In this document: positions 27,637-35,324 of the stretch, piece by piece
How the letters are laid out: each line of letters begins with the position of its first letter
How positions within the stretch are numbered: position 1 is the first letter of the stretch
Assembly (NCBI GenBank): GCA_946480605.1
Contig: CAMLKW010000002.1
Coordinates: forward strand, 11,083-75,082
Reading direction: 5' to 3'
Length of the DNA: 64,000 nt
Source of the DNA: an uncultured Roseateles sp.
Lineage (GTDB): Bacteria > Pseudomonadota > Gammaproteobacteria > Burkholderiales > Burkholderiaceae
Program-made: the position numbers and the translations under genes
The notes under the pieces: model-generated
The model's database searches: none
What the model was told of the DNA's origin: nothing
Seen by the model: only the letters and a program-made list of their open reading frames with translations

Positions 27637-27936
27637 TCAGTTCAAGTCGTCGATGCCAACCTGGTCGCACCACATCGCGACCAGTTTCTCGCCGTCATTG
27701 CAAGCATCAGCCAGCGCCTCAGCGAGCGTGTCTCGCACTCGCAGGCATTCGTGCACCACTGAAACTGGCTTAAGAGCGCCAGTGCAGAAGTTCACCCTGC
27801 CGACGAAGCCCAGGCGATGAGGCAACGCCGACGGCCAGGCCGACGCCGAGCCGTCGTTCGCACAAATTAGGTAGTGGATGAGGTCAATAAGGTAGTCGCG
27901 GTCGCGCCGACAACTTAGCTTAGACCTGTGACACCT
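27637..27936 (-). pseudogene. Remnant of an unknown cargo protein (copy 2)
   Basis: Open minus-strand frame with RDRDYLIDLIHYLICANDGS, then SAWPS and FVGRVNFC, ending GEKLVAMWCDQVGIDDLN. It matches the fragment at 10696-10953. The frame is open up to a TGA at 27937-27939, and the only Met lies mid-domain, so the 5' part is missing. The family is unknown. The two remnants bracket about 17 kb of cargo. Confidence 0.45.
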
Positions 27937-27939
27937 TCA

Positions 27940-28297
27940 AGCTTCTTTCAACTTGCCCAAAGCAAAACCCCGGCTCGATGGCCGGGGCTGCAAAGTCCCA
28001 TCGCTGTCATCACGTCAGGACTCCCGCCCAGGGAGGAAAGGCGGGGAACCATTGGCAAGTCCAGTTCGAGCGCATCAACCACGCGCTGATGGGCTTCGCG
28101 CGGTTCAATGCAATCACGGATGCGGTCGAGGCCGTTGAGGGGCGCCCCGACGGTGATGGAGGAAGGAAAGCCGACCAGGAACAGCAGTCAGCGCAGTGAC
28201 CGGCTGGCTCCTCGGAGCGCCCCAAGCTCAGCGTGTCGCGTGCTCAGCGCAACGGCTCCGTTGGGTAATATCCCGCGCGTCAGTGGAGGAGAACAAA
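27940..28297. other. Intergenic stretch with a strong hairpin
   Basis: CCCCGGC (27968-27974) pairs with GCCGGGG (27981-27987) around a 6-base loop. On the minus strand it is followed by TTTTG, so it could end minus-strand transcripts. Short plus-strand frames (27978-28199, for example) lack an RBS and recognisable motifs. The last 20 bases carry the RBS of the next gene. No supported gene was seen. Confidence 0.4.
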
Positions 28298-28771
28298 GTG
28301 TCCAAGAGACTAGCGGGTTTCGTAGTTTCGGGAGATGACGTCAAGGTGGTTGTGGCTCAGGTGCCCGCCGACCCAGCCGACCCCATCTCGATTGAATACG
28401 ACCAGACGTGGAAGCTGCAATCTGGGGCGCGCGAGCCAGCCCTCTGCATGCTGCACCAGCGCTGCGCCAGCTTCCTCAAGGAGAAGCAGGTCGCATTGGT
28501 AGTCTTGAAGGCCAGTGCACCGCCTCGCTCAGCTGCCACGTTGTCGCTATTGCACAGCGCAGAGGTCCGCGGTGTCGTCATTGCCGCCGCAGCCTCTGTA
28601 ACCGAAGTTCGCTCTCTGGCCAAGGGCGTCATCAGCCGCAAGTACGGCGACCGCAAAGTCGACGAGTACTTGAAGGACGACAGCTTCTGGAGCTCCAAGC
28701 TGTCGGGCGAGTCGTTGCGCACTGGAAGTCGCGAGGCCGCAATGCTCATCATTGCCGCTAGGGAACTCTGA
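28298..28771 (+). CDS. Small RNase H-fold-like protein paired with a kinase
   Basis: 157 residues starting at GTG 28298 after a strong GGAGGA RBS. The strand-helix order (KRLAGFVVSGDDVKVVV, then QVALVVLKAS, VRGVVIAAAAS and a final REAAMLIIAAREL helix) resembles RNase H-fold proteins such as DUF3010, but the acidic residues expected in the first and fourth strands are not evident. It may therefore bind rather than cut. Its stop overlaps the kinase start by one base. Function unknown. Confidence 0.72.
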   Translation: MSKRLAGFVVSGDDVKVVVAQVPADPADPISIEYDQTWKLQSGAREPALCMLHQRCASFLKEKQVALVVLKASAPPRSAATLSLLHSAEVRGVVIAAAASVTEVRSLAKGVISRKYGDRKVDEYLKDDSFWSSKLSGESLRTGSREAAMLIIAAREL

Positions 28772-29808
28772 TGGCTACGTCCGTTGTTCCGCCGTTGCAG
28801 CTCTTGGGCAAGTTAGGGGCAGGAGCTTTCGGCGAGGTGTTCGAGGGCAAGGACGTTGTTCACGGACGTGTTGCCGTCAAGGTGATGTCGCAGTCTCCAA
28901 CCGAGACACCTGCGGATTGGGACAAGCGAAAGGCCGGCCTGCTAGCTGAAGCGCAGAGACTTTCTGCGGCTGAGCATCGGAACGTGGTGCGGGTTCATAG
29001 CATTTCCGAAACCAACGGCGGCGACAGCATCCATCTCTGCATGGCGCACTGCCCTGGCGGCTCACTTCAAACGGCCTACGAGCATGGACCTCTTTCGCTT
29101 GATGCGGTGCGCAAGATTGCCACTGAAGTAACGCTCGGTCTGGACGCGCTTCACGCGCGAGGCATGCTTCATCGCGACATCAAGCCCGGCAACATCTTGT
29201 TGGATGCTCAGGGCGTTGCCTTGCTTGGCGACTTTGGCCTGGTGACAGACCGCCTCCTGCTTGGCTACGGCTCCGCTGCCGGCTACAGCGACCACATTGC
29301 CTTCGAAGTTTGGGCGACCTTGGTGACCAGCCCAAAGTCCGACATCTGGGCGCTCGGTATGACGCTGTACCGGCTGCTTCATGGCCAGCGGTGGTATCAG
29401 GCAGACCCTGCGCCGCGCACGACCGTTCCCGCCGGCGGCTACGCAAACAAGCTGCGATGGCTGCCGCACGTGCCCAGCGGCTGGCGTCGCATGATTCGCA
29501 AGATGCTCAACGACGACACGACGCTGCGCTATCAGTCTGCGCAGCAAGTACTCAACGCCCTATCTCAACTTGAGACACCAGCCTGGCGACTTCAGGTGAA
29601 TGCTGACTCAGTGCGCTGGGAACTCACGACCGACAAAAGACGGAAGGTCGTTGAATGGGCGTGGCAATCGGCACGCAAACACCGATGGTCAGCATGGTCC
29701 GAGCCGCTGGGCGCGACTGGCCGAAAGATGACCTTAGGCGGAAGTACCTCGTTGCAGGGTGCAGGGCAGACCATCAAGGAGCTCGAAGAGTTCTTTGACG
29801 GGTGCTAA
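28771..29808 (+). CDS. Serine/threonine protein kinase
   Basis: 345 residues. Gly-rich loop GKLGAGAFGEV, Lys37 in VAVKVM, catalytic loop HRDIKPGN (134-141) and DFG (154-156): a complete, probably active Hanks-type kinase domain up to about residue 270. The C-terminal 75 residues (WRLQVNADSVRWELTTDKRR) form an extra domain with no membrane segment, so it is cytosolic. Coupled to the small upstream gene. Kinases are used as effectors in several phage-defence systems; a role here is inferred from context. Confidence 0.9.
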   Translation: MATSVVPPLQLLGKLGAGAFGEVFEGKDVVHGRVAVKVMSQSPTETPADWDKRKAGLLAEAQRLSAAEHRNVVRVHSISETNGGDSIHLCMAHCPGGSLQTAYEHGPLSLDAVRKIATEVTLGLDALHARGMLHRDIKPGNILLDAQGVALLGDFGLVTDRLLLGYGSAAGYSDHIAFEVWATLVTSPKSDIWALGMTLYRLLHGQRWYQADPAPRTTVPAGGYANKLRWLPHVPSGWRRMIRKMLNDDTTLRYQSAQQVLNALSQLETPAWRLQVNADSVRWELTTDKRRKVVEWAWQSARKHRWSAWSEPLGATGRKMTLGGSTSLQGAGQTIKELEEFFDGC

Positions 29809-30026
29809 CTGCGACGCAGATGACGGGGTAGCAGGTACGCGCCCATAGTCTGCTTCGCGTCCAGAGCGTTGCCACCAAAGGCAATGAAGGCAGCGGCGCG
29901 GCGCTCGTCGGCACACGCATCGCAGTACGAGTGGCTCGCGGACACCCCTTCCGCAGGTTGCCAAAAGCGGCCACAGAACCGGCATCTCGGGAGTGCCACT
30001 TCCAGCGTTGTCGACTTCTTTGGCAT
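29805..30026 (-). CDS. Small zinc-ribbon protein
   Basis: 73 residues. Two Cys pairs, CRFCGRFW and YCDAC, 20 residues apart, form a zinc ribbon; a short C-terminal helix follows. A GGGGAGAGG RBS precedes the ATG. It ends tail-to-tail with the kinase gene, overlapping by 4 bp. A LexA-box-like site lies 38 bp upstream, so it may be damage-inducible. Function unknown. Confidence 0.6.
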   Translation of the reverse strand: MPKKSTTLEVALPRCRFCGRFWQPAEGVSASHSYCDACADERRAAAFIAFGGNALDAKQTMGAYLLPRHLRRS

Positions 30027-30063
30027 GCGTCGTCACCTCTCCCCGGACGTGGTAGCTCTATGG

Positions 30064-30079
30064 CTGTTTATATTCACAG
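30064..30079 (-). promoter_or_regulatory. LexA (SOS) box
   Basis: CTGTTTATATTCACAG fits CTGT-N8-ACAG exactly. Read on the minus strand it extends to TACTGTGAATATAAACAG, very close to the E. coli LexA consensus. It is 38 bp upstream of the zinc-ribbon gene start and 180 bp upstream of the divergent XRE gene. Confidence 0.65.
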
Positions 30080-30258
30080 TATAGGTAGCGAGCCGCATCC
30101 TTGCAATGGGCGGGTCAACCACCGTCCACGGGTTGTGCCATCGGACTTTGGGCGGTTTCGCGCAAGGCTCAGTAGCCGCGTTTTCTCAACAGGGTGTAAT
30201 TCCTTGCTAACAATTGACAGGTGTCTTTTGAAAGCAAGGCGGGAACACTGCGCCCGCG

Positions 30259-30543
30259 ATGAAACCAAGCAGACTTCCCGGCCTCGTCGAAGCCCTCGCC
30301 GCTGAAATCAAGGCTCGAAGAGCTGAGCTGGGCTGCACCCAAGAGGACCTCGCGGTAAAGAGTGGACTCGACCGTGGATATGTTTCGCTGATTGAAGTCG
30401 CCCAGAAGCAACCAACGCTGAGCGTCCTTTACCGATTGGCGTATGGACTCGATATCAGCCTCTCGGACCTCACCGCGCGCATCCAACACCGATATGGCCA
30501 CCGAACCCCGGACTGCGCTGAAGGGAATCCGCCCGCAAACTGA
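30259..30543 (+). CDS. XRE-family HTH regulator
   Basis: 94 residues. A complete helix-turn-helix: LGCTQEDLAVKSGLDRGYVS, then LIEVAQKQPTLSVLYRLA. There is almost no extra domain, so it is a small Cro/C-like regulator. It stands alone. Such regulators often control restriction or mobile-element genes, but no partner is adjacent. About 250 bp after it hold no supported gene. Confidence 0.85.
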   Translation: MKPSRLPGLVEALAAEIKARRAELGCTQEDLAVKSGLDRGYVSLIEVAQKQPTLSVLYRLAYGLDISLSDLTARIQHRYGHRTPDCAEGNPPAN

Positions 30544-30795
30544 GCCAGCGCTAGGCGGGCAACCCAGGCTGGCCCGGCCGGCCGCGGTCGGGAGTGCTCC
30601 CTCCACGTCGCCATTCGTCAGCGACTCCGGAGCGGTTCGCACTCGACTGGATGCAACCGCGAGCAAGCCTTTCGCCGTTGTGAAGAACGGCCGCCTGCTG
30701 CCCGAGGTGATATCACCGAGAGCCGAACACCCCGCCTCAAGCTGATGCCCACGTATATGGGGCAGCGAGCTTCCATGAGGTTCGTGGTCCGTGCA

Positions 30796-31077
30796 CTACG
30801 AGCTTTCCCATGGCCCATCTGTATGCAACTTCGAGGTGCGGGTGTCACTGGCCAGCAAGCCGAGTTCGCGTGCAACTGCTCGCGGCAGTACAACGGTCAC
30901 TGATGCGGCTCCGGTCTTCGTCGTCTCGAAACGAACATCAACCCCATCGAGCTGTAGATAGACAGGCTGCTCGACTTCCGTTTCCATCCCGAAGCTGTCG
31001 AGGACGTCTTCGTAAAGATGGAAGCTGGGGAGTCCAGCGGATGGGTCTCGCGACTTGATGCTTACCCTTGTGCTCAC
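30796..31077 (-). CDS. Small hypothetical protein
   Basis: 93 residues from GTG 31077 (SIKSRDPSAGLPSFHLYEDVL to DTRTSKLHTDGPWESS). The core (VYLQLDGVDVRFETTKTGAASVTVVLP) is beta-rich and ends in a short helix; no known domain. It follows the next upstream gene by 28 bp in the same direction. The start is uncertain: AGGGG lies 9 bases before the GTG. Possibly a regulator of the tns region. Confidence 0.45.
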   Translation of the reverse strand: MSTRVSIKSRDPSAGLPSFHLYEDVLDSFGMETEVEQPVYLQLDGVDVRFETTKTGAASVTVVLPRAVARELGLLASDTRTSKLHTDGPWESS

Positions 31078-31105
31078 GCCATCGCCCCTGCTCCGCGCAA
31101 CCTGC

Positions 31106-31540
31106 TCAAGCCGCCAACAGCGTCGGCTGGGCAACCCTGGCGAGCAGCCACCCCCGCTCTCGTGCCGCGCTGGACTGCAGGTGCGCGTCTCGCAGCGTTG
31201 GCTCGTCATGCAACTTGAAGAACAACCGTTCGCCCTCGGCGAGCATGTAGTCCCACCACACCTCCTCGACCCGCGCAATCTTCCAGTCACTCGTCGGCCC
31301 GTCGGTGTCGAATCGCATAAGGCCGATGACAGAGTCGCCTTCAAGGTCATTGAGTAGGTCCACGAGCATGGACTCACACGCGACAAAGACTGTTTCTTGC
31401 CGGTCGGTGGTGCGCCGCCGGATGTTCACAAGGTACCAAGGCACCGCCCTCAGGAGCACAGCGGCACTCCAATACTGAAAACCGGCATCGCGAGCCTGCA
31501 CGGGGACACGACCCTCAAGACCTTCAAAGGTGATGAACAT
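31106..31540 (-). CDS. Hypothetical protein with an operator-like repeat at its start
   Basis: 144 residues from the ATG at 31540 (FITFEGLEGRVPVQARDAGF). Acidic and soluble, no recognisable motif. An exact 7-bp inverted repeat sits directly upstream of the start codon, consistent with repression of this gene and the one after it. The RBS is weak. Member of a three-gene minus-strand group next to the transposition genes. Confidence 0.55.
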   Translation of the reverse strand: MFITFEGLEGRVPVQARDAGFQYWSAAVLLRAVPWYLVNIRRRTTDRQETVFVACESMLVDLLNDLEGDSVIGLMRFDTDGPTSDWKIARVEEVWWDYMLAEGERLFFKLHDEPTLRDAHLQSSAARERGWLLARVAQPTLLAA

Positions 31541-31564
31541 GTTTGCTGTCTTTTGTGAGCAAAC
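31541..31564. promoter_or_regulatory. Inverted-repeat operator candidate
   Basis: GTTTGCT and AGCAAAC are perfect inverted arms separated by 10 bases, abutting the start codon of the gene at 31106-31540. Confidence 0.5.
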
Positions 31565-31660
31565 ACATTTTGACCCAGGTGAAGGAAAGAGGGAAGAGCT
31601 GCTCCCGGCCACATCGGGCTTTCAGACTTTCAGCGATGAATCCGACGCGAAACCGAAAAG

Positions 31661-32116
31661 TCAGGCCGATGCGCGCCGAACGAGCTCAGCCCAATCGGCC
31701 TGGAGAACCTCGACTTGGAGAGCCTCCAACTGGCGGGCCGGCGCAGCTCCGTCCTTTGCCTTCTTGGAGCCTGGCGTCTTGGCCCAATACTTGTCGTCGG
31801 CCTTAACCGCTGCCCAAACAAGCTGCTCGGTCCTGTTCAGCAAGGTCGGCTGAAGAAGAGCCAGCTTGACGGTGCGCACGACTTCGATGTCGTCCCAGAC
31901 GAGGCGCAGCAGGTCCACCGCATGGTCGGTCCCGTCGAGATACACGAGCAAGCCGCCGTTCTCCGAGGTGAGGCTCTCGTTAAGCGCGCGAATGATGACG
32001 TCGGAAATGGACTCGCTGTAGCGGCGCGAGATGAGGTCGAGCCCGAACTTGAGGCGGGCGGGAACCCGTACGTTGAGAACGGCGTCACGTGCTCCGCCTG
32101 GCGATTTTCTGGGCAT
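31661..32116 (-). CDS. RHH-like DNA-binding regulator divergent from the tns operon
   Basis: 151 residues. DAVLNVRVPARLKFGLDLIS then SESISDVIIRALNE is a ribbon-helix-helix-like N-terminus. The C-terminal 90 residues are unrecognised. A GGAGAA RBS precedes the ATG. Divergent from tnsA across about 200 bp rich in palindromes, so it is the obvious candidate repressor of transposition. Confidence 0.68.
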   Translation of the reverse strand: MPRKSPGGARDAVLNVRVPARLKFGLDLISRRYSESISDVIIRALNESLTSENGGLLVYLDGTDHAVDLLRLVWDDIEVVRTVKLALLQPTLLNRTEQLVWAAVKADDKYWAKTPGSKKAKDGAAPARQLEALQVEVLQADWAELVRRASA

Positions 32117-32321
32117 GTATGAACTTCTCCTGTCGGCAGTCTAGGCGAATTGTCTGTTTGTATTACATGAATGCTCGTCACTCATAAGCACAAACAAACA
32201 GAACGTCGCTCATAAATGAGCGCCCGGCCAGCCCAATTTGTAACCATTTGTTTGTGTATTTGTAATACATCCAAACACGTCTCACAATAAATTCAGTGCG
32301 CCACAGATGCAGGAGAACGAT
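32117..32321. promoter_or_regulatory. tnsA / RHH-regulator control region with several palindromes
   Basis: Inverted pairs: CTGTTTGT (32154-32161) with ACAAACAG (32194-32201); TGTATTACA (32159-32167) with TGTAATACA (32261-32269); and CGCTCAT (32207-32213) with ATGAGCG (32216-32222). The region is AT-rich compared with its neighbours. An AGGAG RBS for tnsA lies at 32311-32315. Confidence 0.6.
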
Positions 32322-33167
32322 ATGGGACGAGGAATACAGAAATGGACTGAAGCGGTTATCGAACGCTTCGAGAAGGAAGGCCGCGGCAAAGGAGAAGGCG
32401 CCAGCTACCAGCCGTGGCTCTACATCGGCGACTTCTCTTCGCTGGGTCGAACTCACGACCCACACGGCATCAAGACGAACCGACCGCATCAGCTCTTCTC
32501 AGACAACGAGCGGGACTTCTTCTTGATGCTTGAATGGTCAGACGATGTCATCGACATCCGCGAGCAGTTCCCGCTTCCTCGCGACAAGACGATGGAAGTG
32601 GCAATGGAGCTGGGCATTCAGCACCCCTTCTACCCAGGCACCCACGTTCCGACCGTGATGACGGTCGACTTCATGGTCACGCGCCGCCGCGATGGCAAGG
32701 AGTTCCTCGAGGCCTTCAACGTCAAGCCGACGTCGGAGGCTGAGGATGTCGGCTCGCTGCTGAAGTTGGAGGTCCAACGCGAGACCCTGGCGCGCATGAG
32801 CATCCCCCACCACCTGGTCTTCGACACGCTCATCCCAGCGCAACAGGTAACGAACATCGCGTGGGCACGAGGCGGCCAGCGTCGGCCCAATGAGGAGGAG
32901 CTCTATCCAGGCTTCTTCGACGACCAGATGCTCGCAATGACCAGCGACCTTGCGGCAACTCGCTTTGACGGAAGCTTGGCGCAGTACTGCAAACAGTTCG
33001 ACAGCAAGGCCGGCATCGCCAGCGGAACCGGGTTGCGCATAGCCCGCATGCTGATGGCGCGCCGGCACATCCGGTTCGACCTCGGTCTACCAGCGCCTGA
33101 ACGAGCGCACATCTCGCAGTTCACCGTTGCGTGGTCCAAGGCCGTTCAAGAACGAGGTGCCAAATGA
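32322..33167 (+). CDS. tnsA: Tn7-like endonuclease TnsA
   Basis: 281 residues from the ATG at 32322, chosen for the AGGAG RBS 6 bases upstream. Catalytic residues Glu63 (SDNERDFFLMLEW), Asp116 (TVDFMV) and Lys135 (EAFNVKP) fall almost exactly where Tn7 TnsA has them (63, 114, 132), so it should cut the 5' strand ends and give cut-and-paste transposition. The C-terminal helical domain follows. Its stop overlaps the tnsB start (ATGA). Confidence 0.94.
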   Translation: MGRGIQKWTEAVIERFEKEGRGKGEGASYQPWLYIGDFSSLGRTHDPHGIKTNRPHQLFSDNERDFFLMLEWSDDVIDIREQFPLPRDKTMEVAMELGIQHPFYPGTHVPTVMTVDFMVTRRRDGKEFLEAFNVKPTSEAEDVGSLLKLEVQRETLARMSIPHHLVFDTLIPAQQVTNIAWARGGQRRPNEEELYPGFFDDQMLAMTSDLAATRFDGSLAQYCKQFDSKAGIASGTGLRIARMLMARRHIRFDLGLPAPERAHISQFTVAWSKAVQERGAK

Positions 33168-35305
33168 ACACGCTGCTTCTGAACGACTTGGTCGTCATGC
33201 CCGACGGCCTGCGCCACCGCATCCTCGCTGTGACCAACTCGGGCCAGGACGCATGGGTGATTGCTACGGAGGAACGCTGCGCGCTCCCTGCAAAGGTCAG
33301 CTATACGTGGCTCTCTGCAAACTGCAAGCAGGTAACGCCTTCGGATAAGGCGACGAGCGCCCTTGTCACTACCAAGTCTGCAACCGCATCTGCGAAGGCG
33401 CTGAAGCGTCGTGACGTTGCTTGGGAGCGCATCGCACCCCTGGTCGCCAATGCGCGCATCTTCGAACCAACCGCGCGAGCTCAACTGCTTCGCCAGCGCG
33501 CCCGAGAACTGGCCTGCTCTGAGAACACGTTGCTCTTGAATCTGCGTCGCTACTGGCAGCGGGGACAGAACCTCGATGCGCTGCTGCCGGACTACTCGAA
33601 CCGCGGTCAAGCAACAGCCGGCCGTCGAACAGCCGACGGCCGCGCACCCTTTGCTCTCACGGACGCGGACCGAAAGGCGCTGGACAAGGCAATAACCGGC
33701 TACTACCTGAAGAAGGAGTACCACACGCTCACGGACGCCTATCAATGGATGCTGGAGCGCCACTACACCTTCAAGGACGGCAACAACGACTCGTTCATCA
33801 AGGCTCCAGAGGAACGCCCATCCCTGCGTCAGCTTCAGCTGTGGCTGAAGAAGAACTACTCGCTCGAGCACCGTCTGCGTGCTCGCAAAGGCAACAAGGA
33901 CTTCGAGCGCGACCACCGCCACAGCCTCGGCTCCATCCAGTTGGACTGCCATGGTGCGGGCCACATGTTCGAGATTGACGCAACGATTGTGGACTCGTAC
34001 CTGGTCTCATCCAGCGACCCGACTGCCATCGTCGGCAAGCCCACGCTCTATCTCATCATCGACCGGGCAACACGGCTCATCGTCGGCTGGTATGTGGGAT
34101 TCGAGAACGCGTGTTGGTCAGCGGCCATGCAGGCCATTCTTAGCATCGCCGAGAACAAGGAGGAGATTTGTCAACGGTATGGGGTGAAGTACGACCCTGC
34201 AGATTGGCCAGCGCACGGTATCCAGCCTGAGTTGTTCCTTGCAGACCAGGGCGAGATGGCTTCCAAGAACGCGCGCCGCATCTCCTCGGGCCTACGCTCG
34301 ATGGTCTGCAACGTGCCTGGTCTGCGACCGGATTGGAAGCCACTGGTGGAGTGCGGCTTCAAGATGATTCATCAGCTGATTTCGCCTGGCCTTCCGGCAT
34401 ACGACCCCCCGTCAAATCAGAAGCGCCGCCGCGGGAAGGCATATCACCGAGATGCTTGCCTGACTCTGGATGATTTCACAGCGCTCATCGTCAAGGCCAT
34501 CGTCACCCACAACAACACGATGCAGGTGAACTTCGACTCATCCATTGAGCAAGTTGCCGCCGGCGTCCGGCCCATCCCCACGGAGCTGTGGACGTTCGAA
34601 GCACGCAACCGAGTTGGCGCACTCGCACGCTTCGATGCCAACACAGTCCGGATGGAGTTGTTGCCCCAAGAGAAGGCGACGGTCACGCTCGAAGGCATCG
34701 TGCTGCGCAATTGCCTGTACACGTTCACGGAGGGCGCGAAGAATGGTTGGTTCGTCCAGGCCCGCCGCAAGCGCTTCAGCGTCGACGTTTCACTCGACTA
34801 CCGAATGTGCGATGAGGTCATCGTGCATGACCCCGACGCTCCGGGCAAGGTCTATATCGCTGAACTCGTTGATGGCTGTAAGAAGTTCAGCGGCATGTCG
34901 TTCGCGGACGTCAAGCGACACACCGATGCCAAGGCGCGTCTAACGGCCGATGCTGAGCCAATCAAACGACAAAACCAGTTCGAACTGCATCAGCACTCAG
35001 CGCCGATTGTGAAGGCCGCAGAAGAGCGCCTGAAAGCCGCAACTGGTGGTAATCGCCTCAGCAGAAGCGCCCGCAAGAAAGACGTTAGCTCCGCTCGTTT
35101 GAATGACCTGTCGATGGAACGGGCCAACAAAGCTGGCATGCCGGCTCTACCGCCGATACCAATGCCGCCAGCACAGCAGCCAACGCGTCCGGCACCCGTC
35201 GTGGCCTCAAACCAAATCGAAGTCCCAGCGGCCGCACCCCGTTCGCTGTCGCTGAAAGAAATTGCTGCGCAACAACGCAAGAAGCTGCTGGCAGCAGCCG
35301 CCTAA
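33164..35305 (+). CDS. tnsB: Tn7-like transposase TnsB (DDE family)
   Basis: 713 residues. An N-terminal HTH region (ERIAPLVANARIFEPTARAQ) is followed by the RNase H-fold core: Asp272 (FEIDATIVD), Asp361 (FLADQGE) and Glu396 (PLVECGFK). Tn7 TnsB has 273, 361 and 396. It binds the GTTCTGCGC-type end repeats, cuts 3' ends and joins them to target DNA. The basic/Pro-rich C-terminus probably contacts TnsC. ATGA overlap with tnsA. Confidence 0.95.
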   Translation: MNTLLLNDLVVMPDGLRHRILAVTNSGQDAWVIATEERCALPAKVSYTWLSANCKQVTPSDKATSALVTTKSATASAKALKRRDVAWERIAPLVANARIFEPTARAQLLRQRARELACSENTLLLNLRRYWQRGQNLDALLPDYSNRGQATAGRRTADGRAPFALTDADRKALDKAITGYYLKKEYHTLTDAYQWMLERHYTFKDGNNDSFIKAPEERPSLRQLQLWLKKNYSLEHRLRARKGNKDFERDHRHSLGSIQLDCHGAGHMFEIDATIVDSYLVSSSDPTAIVGKPTLYLIIDRATRLIVGWYVGFENACWSAAMQAILSIAENKEEICQRYGVKYDPADWPAHGIQPELFLADQGEMASKNARRISSGLRSMVCNVPGLRPDWKPLVECGFKMIHQLISPGLPAYDPPSNQKRRRGKAYHRDACLTLDDFTALIVKAIVTHNNTMQVNFDSSIEQVAAGVRPIPTELWTFEARNRVGALARFDANTVRMELLPQEKATVTLEGIVLRNCLYTFTEGAKNGWFVQARRKRFSVDVSLDYRMCDEVIVHDPDAPGKVYIAELVDGCKKFSGMSFADVKRHTDAKARLTADAEPIKRQNQFELHQHSAPIVKAAEERLKAATGGNRLSRSARKKDVSSARLNDLSMERANKAGMPALPPIPMPPAQQPTRPAPVVASNQIEVPAAAPRSLSLKEIAAQQRKKLLAAAA

Positions 35306-35324
35306 CTATCCAAGGAGAACACTC

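Noticed and set aside
27953..28199. Short plus-strand reading frames as genes
   Set aside because: No RBS, no recognisable motif, and they overlap each other and a hairpin.
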